A stretch of 64,000 bases of DNA. It comes from Polyangiaceae bacterium (GTDB taxonomy: Bacteria; Myxococcota_A; Polyangia; Polyangiales; Polyangiaceae). Below the pieces are notes generated by a model. The model did not search any database. It worked only from the letters and a program-made list of their open reading frames with translations, and had not been told where the DNA came from. This document shows, in pieces, positions 1 through 8,051 of this stretch (its first letter is position 1; each line of letters opens with the position of its first letter). The stretch covers positions 1-64,000 of the forward strand of contig JAICQO010000030.1 of assembly GCA_025937835.1 (NCBI GenBank), in the 5' to 3' direction. A program made the translations under genes and the position numbers.

Positions 1-735
1 GTAGTGCTGAGCCATCTCGAGGCACGTCGCGTTGATGTCTGGCTCGTACCGGTCGGGGCCCTTCACGGCGCTTCGAAGCTGGTCCGGTACGGCAATTTCG
101 GGCGTTCCGCCGAAGAATTCGAAGCCGCGGATCGTCGAGCCGACGAAGTCCTCGAGCCGCTGCGTGTTCGTGGCTTCCGCGTACGTGTAGTTGCTCGCGC
201 CGAGCACCATCACGAAGAGCTCGACCTCCCGAGCTTCACCCGTGTGCGGATCGTAGAGCTTCGGCTTCCACCCGGAGTAGTCGAGGAACGCCTTTTCGCC
301 GGCGCGGTGCACTTGCCGCATCGACGGCCGCAACCTCACGCGCCACGCCCCGTACAGCTCGCAGAATTGGCTATACTGATACGGCTTCAAGCCCTCCCCG
401 CGAGCAGCAACCGCCTCTTGATACTCCGACCACAACAGCTGCAGCGTCGCCGTGCTCTTGTGCAGTTCGTGATGCACGTGCGCGTAGTCGATCACGGCCC
501 GGCGCGCGCCTTCGTTCCGTCCCTCGTCCCGATAAAGCGCGGCCTCGACCTCGCTGTCCGTCTTGTCGCGCACCGACTCCCACGTCAGCCCGGCCTCCCG
601 CGCTCGCTTGAGGTGCCCGTGGATCGTGCCCACGGCCACCGACAACGAGCTCGCGATCTGACGCTGGCTACGGCCGCACTCGTCGGCCAACCGAAGGACT
701 TCTCGAATCTTCCGCATGCTGAGGCGCTCCGACAT
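1..735 (-). CDS. istA: IS21-family transposase IstA, N-terminal part (runs off left edge)
   Basis: The minus-strand frame from the ATG at 735 stays open to base 1, giving 245 codons of a protein whose family is usually about 500 residues, so the C-terminal half lies outside the window. The N-terminus begins MSERLSMRKIREVLRL and continues with an HTH segment (ECGRSQRQIASSLSVAVGTI, about residues 19-38) typical of IstA. The start of the DDE integrase core follows around residue 120, with the 'KAFLDYSGWKPKLYDPHTG' stretch and 'EVELFVMVLGASNYTYAEA'. IstA catalyses cut-and-paste transposition together with the IstB ATPase, whose gene would be expected further left. Four tandem terminal repeats lie just upstream. 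Family assignment is firm; whether the element is intact cannot be judged. Confidence 0.9.
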   Translation of the reverse strand, partial: MSERLSMRKIREVLRLADECGRSQRQIASSLSVAVGTIHGHLKRAREAGLTWESVRDKTDSEVEAALYRDEGRNEGARRAVIDYAHVHHELHKSTATLQLLWSEYQEAVAARGEGLKPYQYSQFCELYGAWRVRLRPSMRQVHRAGEKAFLDYSGWKPKLYDPHTGEAREVELFVMVLGASNYTYAEATNTQRLEDFVGSTIRGFEFFGGTPEIAVPDQLRSAVKGPDRYEPDINATCLEMAQHY

Positions 736-829
736 CCGGCCGCCGTCGCACCGCTCCGCGGTGCACGCGACGACCGTCACCGGCCCGCACCAGATCCCTC
801 GCTTCTTCGCTCGGCCGCTCGGCCCGAAC

Positions 830-921
830 GTTCAAGTGCGTCGGAACCGGCGTTCACGTGCTTCCGGAATCGCTGTTCAGGTCGTTTCGGAATCAGCGTT
901 CAGGTGCGTCCGGAATACGCA
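830..921 (-). repeat. Four tandem ~23-bp IS21 terminal repeats
   Basis: Four degenerate copies of a 22-23 bp unit begin at 830, 852, 875 and 898 on the plus strand. Each starts GTTCA and carries a TCGGAA or CCGGAA core, for example GTTCAGGTGCGTCCGGAATA at 898. IS21-family elements carry multiple terminal repeats that serve as transposase binding sites. The array occupies the whole gap between the istA upstream region and the element end. Confidence 0.8.
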
Positions 922-1006
922 CCGGAGCGGAGCGTAGGTGGCTACGTGAGCACCGGAGCGCAGCGAAAACGAAGCCAAAACCCAAAATCGCCGGGCGTCG
1001 TGGAAG

Positions 1007-1114
1007 CTAAAGATACCGGGGATGGTCTCCGAGCACTTCCCGCTGTTGCGGCAAAAGCGCCAGGTGTTCCGCTGAAAACGGCTCTTTCGCCAGGCCGAAG
1101 TGAGCGCGGATCAC
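1007..1114 (-). pseudogene. Truncated ExeA/TnsC-like transposition ATPase N-terminus
   Basis: A GTG at 1114 opens a 35-residue frame beginning MIRAHFGLAKEPF and continuing ALLPQQREVL, ending at a stop at 1007. This matches the first ~30 residues of ExeA/TnsC-like AAA+ ATPases that partner Mu-type transposases (usual pattern: HFGL, PF, LLPHQQEVL), but the Walker motifs and the rest are missing. The GTG overlaps the TGA of the adjacent transposase remnant (CCGTGATC), the coupling expected of the original pair. Family assignment rests on a short stretch. Confidence 0.6.
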
Positions 1115-1388
1115 GGCTGCTCCTCGCTTTCGCGATCGGCGATGGTCGGTACCGCCGACGATTTCTTGGATGGCTTTCGGTCATTTCCGACGAAGTCGAC
1201 GGGGCGTGCTTCGCCATTCGCTCGCCTTTGAACTAGACGATCGCGCGCTCGAATTTCAAGCGGTCGAAGCGCACCTGGATCTTGCGATTCCTGAGGTCGC
1301 GCGGTGCTTCGAAGCGGGTGTTCTTGAGGGAGAAGGTATTGTCTGCGAGCACCATGCGGAGCAGCCTGCGCTGCCGATCTCCTACTCG
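1111..1388 (-). pseudogene. Decayed DDE/Mu-type transposase, C-terminal remnant
   Basis: The minus strand encodes the tail of a transposase: MVLADNTFSLKNTRFEAP, then RNRKIQVRFDRLKFERAIV. There is then a TAG at 1233-1235 where the family normally continues '..VYYKGERMGEA'. After the stop the frame reads FKGERM, a one-base shift occurs, and EARPVDFVGNDRKPSKKSS continues to a TGA at 1111-1113. A second in-frame stop (1389-1391) bounds the 5' side. At least one nonsense mutation and one frameshift make it non-functional. It is distinct from the IS21 istA beside it. Confidence 0.6.
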
Positions 1389-1512
1389 CTACACGGGCCC
1401 GTGACGCGGATACCTTTGCATCGGCGCCGGCATGGGCGTGGCGACCGTGATCGAACGCGTCTAACCCCGCGCTCCCGCGGACCGGAGCGCGCCGCGCCGA
1501 ACGGCGACGGAG

Positions 1513-3474
1513 TCAGCGGATCACGACGGTCTTCGAGACCGTGATGCGATCGCCTTCGAAGGGCGGCACCGTGGCGCGGCGGAGGGTAGACGCGATGCAG
1601 CCGCCGGTGGCGGTGCCGGCGAAGGGCGGGCCGCTGATGTTGGCGCTGGTGACGCGGCCCGACGGCGCGAACGTGACGGTGACGCTCGCGGTGCCCGACG
1701 GGTCCCCCGACTTCTTGCACGACGAGGCTTGCGAGGCAGCGGACGAGAGCGCGGAGGCAGCCGCGGCGCGGTCGAACGGACCGACGGGGCCCGTCGGTTT
1801 CGGCGGCTTGGTGGACGACGGCTTGGTCGTGGCGGGGGCTGGCGCGGGCCTGTCTTGCACCGACGTCGGCCTGGAAGGCTCCGCGGCGCGGGGCGCGGAG
1901 GGCGGGGGGGAGGGCGAAGCGAACGACGGCGCTGCGGGCTTTGCTGCAGGAGCGGCGGGCTCGGGCGTCGCGGACGCCGGTTCGGCGGGGTCGGGCGGTG
2001 CTTCCGGCGCGGGAGCTGCGGCGGTCGGCGCTTCAGCCACGGGCGCCTCCGCGGGAGGCGTTTCTGCCTGGCGCGCGAGAGGCTCGGGCGGGGGCGGCTG
2101 AGCGGGCGATGCCGCTTGCGGTTCAGCGCTCGGATTCAGGTAGCGGTACACGCCGCCGAGCCCGAGCAGCAACACCAGCAAACCGGCCACGGCGCCCCAG
2201 CTCGAGCGCTTCGACTGCGGGGGCTCGGCCGAGGGCAACGCCAGCGCGGACGACGTGGCGTGCCCCTTGTCGTAGAGCGAAGGCGCATCGAGACGAGGCG
2301 CGTCGAGCTTCACCGCGTCCAAGCGCAGCGTCTCCGCGGCGGCTTGCGGTGTGCGCGATGCGGCCGGCCCGGGCGGCGGCTTCGGCGCGGCCGACGGCAT
2401 CTGGAGCGGTTTCGACACTGCCGGCGCGGGAGCCGTCGTCGCACCGGACGGGCTGGGCGTGGGCATCACCGGCGTGGCCGTTGGCGGGGAAGCAGCGGCG
2501 GCCACCGCGACGATCGGCTTCGGCGTCGCCCCGTCGGCGACGGGTGGCGCTGGCGGGCTGGGAGCGTGCGGAGCCGGGATCACCCCAGAGCCACGCCGCT
2601 GAGTCGGCGGATCGTCCTGCGGCGCCTTCTGGTTACCGTCGAGGCCGAGCAAGAAATCCGGATCGTCTTCGAGTGAGCCGCCCGTCGAGGTCTTGCGCCC
2701 GGGCTCCGCCTTGAGCGGCGGGTGCGGCTCGCGACCGCGACCGAGCAACGTCGTGTGTGGGATCGACGGGGGCAGCGCCTCGGCGTCGTCCGTCAGATCG
2801 ATACTGTTCGGCCCCGCCGACGGCGGCACCGACTCGAGCTCTTCCGAGACCTCGTAGTAGCCGCCGAACGGGATCGTCGCCTCTTCGTCGCCCTCGCCCT
2901 CGCCGACGGCGTCCGCCAACTGCGAGCTGACTTGCGGGATCAGCGGTAAGTTACCGCGCGGCCGCGGCGGTGACGGCGCGGCCTTCGGCGCGCTCAAGCC
3001 CTGCAACGTCGCCTTGGTCGCGGCCTGCGGCGCTTTCGGCGCCGGCGCGGCTGCTTGACTCCCCGCCCTCGGCGCCGTGAGACCTTGAAGCGTGGCCTTG
3101 GTTGCTGCTCGCGGCGCCGGCGCTGCCGGTGCGTTTGCCGTCGGCGGCTGCGCAGCGCGCGAACCGGGCGCAGGCGGCGCTCCGCGCGCGGTGAGACCAC
3201 CGAGATGCGTGCGCTGAATCGACGGCAAGCGCGACGGTGCCGGACGCGCAGGCCCCTGCGGCACCGGCGGCCGCGACGGAAACTGACGCGTCGCGGATGG
3301 GGGACGCGCGCTGCTGCGGCGCGCGGGCGGCGCCACGGAAGCGTCAATCCGGATCGGCGCGCGGCACTGCTTGCAATTGATGAGCACCGATTTGCCGGCG
3401 ACGCGCTTCTTGTAGAGGTCGTCAGCGACGCTGAATCGCGCGCCGCAGGCTTTGCACGTCACCGCGTAGGGCAT
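1513..3474 (-). CDS. Zinc-ribbon, Pro/Ala-rich single-TM protein with TonB-C-like (AgmX/PglI-type) tail
   Basis: This is a 653-residue protein. The N-terminus is an MJ0042-type zinc ribbon (two Cys-x2-Cys pairs, CKACGARF at residues 8-15 and CKQC at about 34-37). A roughly 350-residue Pro/Ala-rich low-complexity region carries a repeated 'ATKATLQGLTAP'-like unit. One TM helix (WGAVAGLLVLLLGLGGVYRY) and a second Pro/Ala-rich linker follow. The C-terminal ~90 residues (VTVTFAPSGRVTSANISGPP, C-I-A-S) resemble the TonB-C-like domain found in myxobacterial AgmX/PglI gliding and regulatory proteins. The architecture suggests a cytoplasmic ribbon with a periplasm-spanning arm. The exact role is unknown. 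Confidence 0.8.
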   Translation of the reverse strand: MPYAVTCKACGARFSVADDLYKKRVAGKSVLINCKQCRAPIRIDASVAPPARRSSARPPSATRQFPSRPPVPQGPARPAPSRLPSIQRTHLGGLTARGAPPAPGSRAAQPPTANAPAAPAPRAATKATLQGLTAPRAGSQAAAPAPKAPQAATKATLQGLSAPKAAPSPPRPRGNLPLIPQVSSQLADAVGEGEGDEEATIPFGGYYEVSEELESVPPSAGPNSIDLTDDAEALPPSIPHTTLLGRGREPHPPLKAEPGRKTSTGGSLEDDPDFLLGLDGNQKAPQDDPPTQRRGSGVIPAPHAPSPPAPPVADGATPKPIVAVAAAASPPTATPVMPTPSPSGATTAPAPAVSKPLQMPSAAPKPPPGPAASRTPQAAAETLRLDAVKLDAPRLDAPSLYDKGHATSSALALPSAEPPQSKRSSWGAVAGLLVLLLGLGGVYRYLNPSAEPQAASPAQPPPPEPLARQAETPPAEAPVAEAPTAAAPAPEAPPDPAEPASATPEPAAPAAKPAAPSFASPSPPPSAPRAAEPSRPTSVQDRPAPAPATTKPSSTKPPKPTGPVGPFDRAAAASALSSAASQASSCKKSGDPSGTASVTVTFAPSGRVTSANISGPPFAGTATGGCIASTLRRATVPPFEGDRITVSKTVVIR

Positions 3475-3604
3475 CGACGAAATCCAAACAATCTGGCGCC
3501 CAACCCGTGAAACTGGGGGCGCGGGTCACCAAGTATCCCCCGGTCTGGAACCTGGTCGCAAGCCTTCTTCCGGCTGAATTACCGTTCAGGTCGAGCGTCG
3601 CGGG

Positions 3605-4384
3605 TCACGGCAGGCGCGGCACGATGGCCGACAGGTGGCGACCGCTCTTCGCACCGTCGCGCCTGAAAGAGAAGAAACGCTCGGGCTCGCTCACGGTGCA
3701 GCCCTGCACGTCGTCGATCGCGCTCGATTCGAGTCCGGCGGCGGCGAGCTGCGCGCGCACGATGCGCCTCAGATCGACGTGGGGTCGAGTCGCACCGTGG
3801 TGCACCACGTCGGTTGCATCCGAGGCCCGGGCGAGCTCGGCCGCCACCTCGTCGGAGACCTCGAAGGCGCGAAGCGAGATGTGGGGACCGATCGCGGCGA
3901 TCAAGTCTCCGCGCTGCCCGGTCTGCTCGCGGAGCGCGGACACCGCCGCGCCGACCACGCCGGCCACCACACCGCGCCATCCGGCATGAATGGCGGCAAC
4001 GGCGCCCGTCGCTCGATCGGCGACCAGGATCGGCACGCAGTCTGCGCTGCGCACCGCGCAGGCGAGCCCGAGCGCGCCGGGGACCGCGATCACCGCGTCC
4101 CCCTCACGCTCGAGAAAGCGAGCCGGGGTCTCCCCCCCGTCGGCGAGCTGGGTCTGCCGGCCGTGCACTTGGGACAGGTAGTAGATGCGCTCGCTCGGCA
4201 CCCCGAGCGCCCCGGCCGCCCGGCGCAGGTTTTCTGCCACGTTGCCCGGCTCGTCGCCGACCGCCAGCGAGAAGCTGAGGCTCTGGTAAGGCCCGGTCGA
4301 AACGCCGCCGTTTCGTGTGAAAAAAGCGTGGCGGAAGCCGGCTCGTCCAAGGAGCGGGCTCTCGAGCAGGCTGGCTTCGTTCAT
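3605..4384 (-). CDS. pgeF: Peptidoglycan-editing/purine nucleoside phosphorylase, YfiH family (laccase domain)
   Basis: At 259 residues this is full length for the YfiH/PgeF (DUF152, 'laccase-domain') family. The conserved metal/active-site residues are present: QVHG (His), SADCVPIL (Cys) and HAGWRGV (His), together with N-terminal FFTRNGGVS and C-terminal FFSFRRDG. Members have been shown to act as broad purine nucleoside phosphorylase/adenosine deaminase enzymes and, in E. coli, to edit peptidoglycan precursors. The gene is transcribed away from the kinase at 4526, across a 141-bp gap that must hold both promoters. Confidence 0.92.
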   Translation of the reverse strand: MNEASLLESPLLGRAGFRHAFFTRNGGVSTGPYQSLSFSLAVGDEPGNVAENLRRAAGALGVPSERIYYLSQVHGRQTQLADGGETPARFLEREGDAVIAVPGALGLACAVRSADCVPILVADRATGAVAAIHAGWRGVVAGVVGAAVSALREQTGQRGDLIAAIGPHISLRAFEVSDEVAAELARASDATDVVHHGATRPHVDLRRIVRAQLAAAGLESSAIDDVQGCTVSEPERFFSFRRDGAKSGRHLSAIVPRLP

Positions 4385-4525
4385 GGTTCGGCAAGCACCC
4401 GAGGAACGGCCCGAGGGCGGGGCCCTCCGGCATCGTCACCCGAAATCGTATTCGGTGCCCGCCAAAAGCTGATCCGACTAGCGTTTCCGGCGGCTGACTG
4501 CGATAGGCTCCGACCCTCGGCACGC

Positions 4526-5587
4526 ATGAGACCGAAGGACCCTTTCATCGGCCGAGAAATCCTGGGCGGCCAGTTCCAGATCGTCGAGAAGATCGGCACG
4601 GGCGGCATGGGGTCCGTCTACAAGGCGTCCCAGCCGGCGATGAACCGGATGGTGGCGATCAAGATCCTCCATCCGAAGCTCGCCGGACGGAAGGATCTGA
4701 CCTCGCGGTTCCGGCGCGAAGCGCGCGCGATGAGTCAGCTCACCCACCCGAATACCGTGAAGGTGTTCATGTACGGCGAGCTGGAGGAAGACGGCTCGCT
4801 CTACATCGTGATGGAGCTGCTCGAGGGCAGGAACCTCAACCAGACCGTGCGCAAGGAGGGCGCGATGCCCCCGGAACGCGCGATCCCCGTCCTGATCCAG
4901 GTCTGCGGGGCGCTTCAGGAAGCGCACGAGCTCGGCATCGTCCACCGCGATCTGAAGCCGGAGAACATCTTCCTGTCGCGGCAGGGCGGCATCCTCGATT
5001 TCCCCAAGGTGCTCGACTTCGGCCTGGCCAAGGTCACGGAGCGCCAGATGCAGCCCGGCTCGCTGATTCTCACGCAAGAGGGAATGGTCTTCGGCACGCC
5101 GGAGTTCATGTCCCCGGAGCAAGCGCAGGGCAAAACCCTCGATGCACGCAGTGACATCTACTCACTGGCCGTGATCCTCTACGAAGTGCTGACCGCGAAG
5201 CTGCCTTTCTCCGCGCGCACGCCGATGGAATACATCCAGAAGCACGTGATGGAGCCGATCATCCCGCTCGGTCAGCGCGTGCCGGAGCTGAAGTTCGCGA
5301 AGGGCCTCGAGCAGGTGCTCGAAAAGGCGCTCGCCAAGCGCCCCGAGGATCGCTACCAGACGGCCTCGCAGTTCGCCGACGCGCTGCGGCCGTTCGGCGG
5401 TCCAGCCGCGCAGATCGCGCCGTCGGTGCGCTCCCCGGCCTCTCCCTCGTCCGGAAACGCGGCGGATCTGGCCGCCCCGGCGCCTGCGCGCGGTCCTGGC
5501 GCGGGCCTGCTCGTCGGCGTCGCGGCCTTGTGTTTGGTGGTCGGGGTGGTGCTCGCGATCTTGGTGATGCGCGTGCTCGGTCGCTGA
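4526..5587 (+). CDS. Membrane-anchored Ser/Thr protein kinase
   Basis: This is a 353-residue Hanks-type kinase with Gly loop GTGGMGSVY, ATP-binding Lys46 (VAIKIL), catalytic HRDLKPEN, DFG (VLDFGLAK) and activation-loop FGTPEFMSPEQ. A Pro/Ala linker and one C-terminal TM helix (GLLVGVAALCLVVGVVLAIL) place the kinase domain in the cytoplasm, with only a few residues outside. There is no PASTA or other sensor domain. The start at 4526 (MRPKDPFIG) was chosen because the longer upstream frame is a shadow of pgeF. Its TGA shares one base with the ATG of the following class A PBP, so the two are translationally coupled and probably functionally linked to cell-wall synthesis. Confidence 0.95.
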   Translation: MRPKDPFIGREILGGQFQIVEKIGTGGMGSVYKASQPAMNRMVAIKILHPKLAGRKDLTSRFRREARAMSQLTHPNTVKVFMYGELEEDGSLYIVMELLEGRNLNQTVRKEGAMPPERAIPVLIQVCGALQEAHELGIVHRDLKPENIFLSRQGGILDFPKVLDFGLAKVTERQMQPGSLILTQEGMVFGTPEFMSPEQAQGKTLDARSDIYSLAVILYEVLTAKLPFSARTPMEYIQKHVMEPIIPLGQRVPELKFAKGLEQVLEKALAKRPEDRYQTASQFADALRPFGGPAAQIAPSVRSPASPSSGNAADLAAPAPARGPGAGLLVGVAALCLVVGVVLAILVMRVLGR

Positions 5588-7956
5588 TGGCCGATCGGAA
5601 AGCGCTGCTCCGCACCCTGCGACGTGTCGCGGTGTACGGCGGCGGGGCCGTGGTGGTGCTCGGCTTGCTCGGCGCGCTGACGCTGGTGCTGGTCGTCGCG
5701 CGCTACGAGTCGAAGCTCCCGAGCGTCGAGGAGCTGAAGAACGGCTACGACCCGCCGCAGGTCACGCGCGTGCTCGCGAGGGACGGCAGCTTGCTCGGCA
5801 GTGTCTTCACGGAGCGCCGCACGGTCGTGCCGTTCGCCAAGGTGCCTGGGCACGTCAAGCTCGCGTTCCTCGCGGCGGAGGACGCGAGCTTTTACGAGCA
5901 CGAGGGGCTCGACTACTTCGGCATGGTCAGAGCCATGCTGGCGAACCTGCGCGCCGGCAGCACCCGCCAGGGCGCGAGCACGATCACGCAGCAGGTCGTG
6001 AAGAACCTGTTCCTGTCGCCGGAGCGCACCTACGAGCGCAAAATCAAGGAGACGATCCTGGCGCGGCGGCTCGAGAAGCAGCTGTCGAAGGACGAGATCT
6101 TCTCGCTCTATCTGAATCACATCTACCTCGGCCACGGCCGCTACGGCGTGAAGGAGGCCGCGCGCTACTACTTCGGCAAGCCCGAGACGGCCCTCGACCT
6201 GGCCGAAGCCGCGACGCTGGCCGGCATCGTGGCGGCGCCCGAGCGCTTCTCCCCGCGCACCGATGCGGAGAAGGCGCTGTCGCGCCGCCGCTACGTACTC
6301 GCGCAAATGCTGGACAAGGGCTTCGTCACCAAGGAGCTCCACGACGCCGCGCTCGAGGAGCCGCTCAGGCTCGCGCCGAGCAGCGAAGAGGAGTCCGCGC
6401 TCGCGCCCGAGGTCGTCGCTTACGCGCGGAGGGTGCTGGAGCGCGTGGTCGGCGAGCGCGCCAAGAAGGGCGGCTTCACGATCACCACCAGCCTCGACCT
6501 GAAGCTCCAGGCGGCGGCGCGCAAGGCCGTGCGCGAAGGGCTCGCCAGCTACGCCGAGCGCCAGAAGCTCGTGCCGCCGCTCACGCTCGAGACGCGCAAG
6601 TTGTGGGGCCCGCTGTCCGAGGGGGACGTCAAGCCGAACCGCTTCTACGTCGGCAAGGTGGTCGCGCTCGACGATCAGAAGGGCACGATCGACGTGCAGA
6701 TCGGCGACACGCGCGGCCGCGTCGTGCTGGCGCACGAGGAGCGCTACGACGCGAAGCACCTGCCGCCGTCCGAGTTCACCAAGCTCGGCGCCGCGCTGCG
6801 CGTCGCGCTGAACGGCTCGGCGCCGTCGCAGGGCGGGCTCTTGCCCTTGCGGCTCGAGCTCGGGCCGCAGGCGGCGCTCGTCGCGATCGAGCCGCGCACG
6901 CGCGAGGTGCGCGCTCTGGTCGGGAGCTACGAGGCCACGCCGGGCGCGCTCGATCGAGCCGTCTCCGCTCACCGGCAGCCGGGCTCGGCGTTCAAGCCCT
7001 TCGTCTACGGCTACGCGCTGTCGTCGCGGCGCTTCAACCCGGCCAGCGTGCTCGACCTCTCGCCGAAGAAGGGCTCGAAAGAGCAGCCGCGCCGGGTGCC
7101 GCTGCGCAACGCAATCGCCAAGAGCGACAACCTCGCTGCCGAGTTCTTGCTGCGTGCGCTGGGGCCGGCGAACGTCGTCGAATTCGCGCGCGCGCTCGGC
7201 ATCGAGTCGCCGCTCGGCGCCACGGATTCGCTCGCGCTCGGCGCCTACGAAGTGACGCCGCTGGAGCTCGCCAACGCGTACGCTTCCTTCGCGAGCGGCG
7301 GAGAGGTGGAGGCGCCGCGCCTGGTCACGCGCATCGTCGGCCCCGACGGCAAAGAGCTGCCCTTGCCGCCGGCGCCGCCCAAGCGCCGCGTGTTGAGCCC
7401 GGAAGAGGCGTACCTCGTGACCAGCCTGATGCGCAGTGTGGTCAAGGACGGCACCGGCAAGCGCGCACTGAGCCTCGGTCGCCCCGTGGTCGGAAAGACC
7501 GGCACCACGAACGACGTGAAGGACACGTGGTTCTCGGGCTACTCGACCGAGCTCGTGGCAACCGTGTGGGTCGGCTTCGACGAGCCCACTCCGCTCGGCT
7601 CGGGTGAATCCGGCGCTGCGACGGCCCTGCCGCTCTGGATCCAGTTCATGAAATCGGCGCACGAGGGCCGCCCCGTCAGCGACTTCCCGCGGCCGAACGC
7701 GATCGTGACCGCGCGCATCGATCCCGCGACCGGCCTGCTCGCGTACGACGGGCAGCTCGACGCGCTCGAGGAAGAGTTCCTGGACGGCACCGTCCCGAGC
7801 GAGACCGCGAACCCCACGGCTCCGGCGGGCGAATCGGTCGTCGTAGACGACGAGGCGCGAGAGAGCGGTGACGTGGGCGGAGCGCCGTCTGCGCCGCCCG
7901 TGCTGGCCGGCAAGTCCGGACTCGAGGCCGATATCCCCGAACCCCCGCCGTTCTAG
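5587..7956 (+). CDS. mrcA: Bifunctional class A penicillin-binding protein (PBP1A type)
   Basis: This 789-residue class A PBP has an N-terminal TM helix (about residues 16-41). It is followed by a GT51 transglycosylase (AAEDASFYEHEG with catalytic Glu, then GASTITQQVVKNL, KIKE, YLNHIYLG), an OB-like insertion and a transpeptidase domain with SxxK at Ser467-Lys470 (GSAFKPF), SDN at 513-515 and KTGT at 637-640. It polymerises and cross-links peptidoglycan in the periplasm. The acidic, low-complexity C-terminal ~70 residues are not part of the core family. The start ATG overlaps the stop of the kinase gene (TGATG). The symbol denotes the family; orthology to E. coli mrcA versus ponA is not resolved. 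Confidence 0.95.
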   Translation: MADRKALLRTLRRVAVYGGGAVVVLGLLGALTLVLVVARYESKLPSVEELKNGYDPPQVTRVLARDGSLLGSVFTERRTVVPFAKVPGHVKLAFLAAEDASFYEHEGLDYFGMVRAMLANLRAGSTRQGASTITQQVVKNLFLSPERTYERKIKETILARRLEKQLSKDEIFSLYLNHIYLGHGRYGVKEAARYYFGKPETALDLAEAATLAGIVAAPERFSPRTDAEKALSRRRYVLAQMLDKGFVTKELHDAALEEPLRLAPSSEEESALAPEVVAYARRVLERVVGERAKKGGFTITTSLDLKLQAAARKAVREGLASYAERQKLVPPLTLETRKLWGPLSEGDVKPNRFYVGKVVALDDQKGTIDVQIGDTRGRVVLAHEERYDAKHLPPSEFTKLGAALRVALNGSAPSQGGLLPLRLELGPQAALVAIEPRTREVRALVGSYEATPGALDRAVSAHRQPGSAFKPFVYGYALSSRRFNPASVLDLSPKKGSKEQPRRVPLRNAIAKSDNLAAEFLLRALGPANVVEFARALGIESPLGATDSLALGAYEVTPLELANAYASFASGGEVEAPRLVTRIVGPDGKELPLPPAPPKRRVLSPEEAYLVTSLMRSVVKDGTGKRALSLGRPVVGKTGTTNDVKDTWFSGYSTELVATVWVGFDEPTPLGSGESGAATALPLWIQFMKSAHEGRPVSDFPRPNAIVTARIDPATGLLAYDGQLDALEEEFLDGTVPSETANPTAPAGESVVVDDEARESGDVGGAPSAPPVLAGKSGLEADIPEPPPF

Positions 7957-8051
7957 GATGCGTGCGGGGCCCGAGCGCCAACTCGGGGAATATTCCGGCT
8001 GTTTCGCGGTTCTGGCCCGGGTCGGAAACTCGAGTAAATAGCCAAACCACG

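Larger units (their letters stand above)
1..921 (-). mobile_element. IS21-family insertion sequence, istA-side end
   Basis: This is the istA-proximal part of an IS21-family element. The outer boundary is placed at about 921, because reading inward on the minus strand the sequence starts TGCGTATTCCGGACGC. That gives the 5'-TG end usual in this family, immediately followed by multiple terminal repeats. The other end and istB lie off the left edge. Target duplication cannot be checked. The element sits next to debris of another transposon (1007-1391), which suggests a repeatedly invaded site. Confidence 0.8.

Noticed and set aside
942-1217. 91-residue minus-strand frame between the IS21 end and the transposase remnant
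   Set aside because: The translation is low-complexity, and its region is explained better by the frameshifted transposase tail and ATPase start read in other frames.
4-1236. Long plus-strand frame over the IS21 region
   Set aside because: It is the antisense shadow of istA and the transposon debris; its translation has no recognisable domain, whereas the minus strand reads clear IstA sequence.
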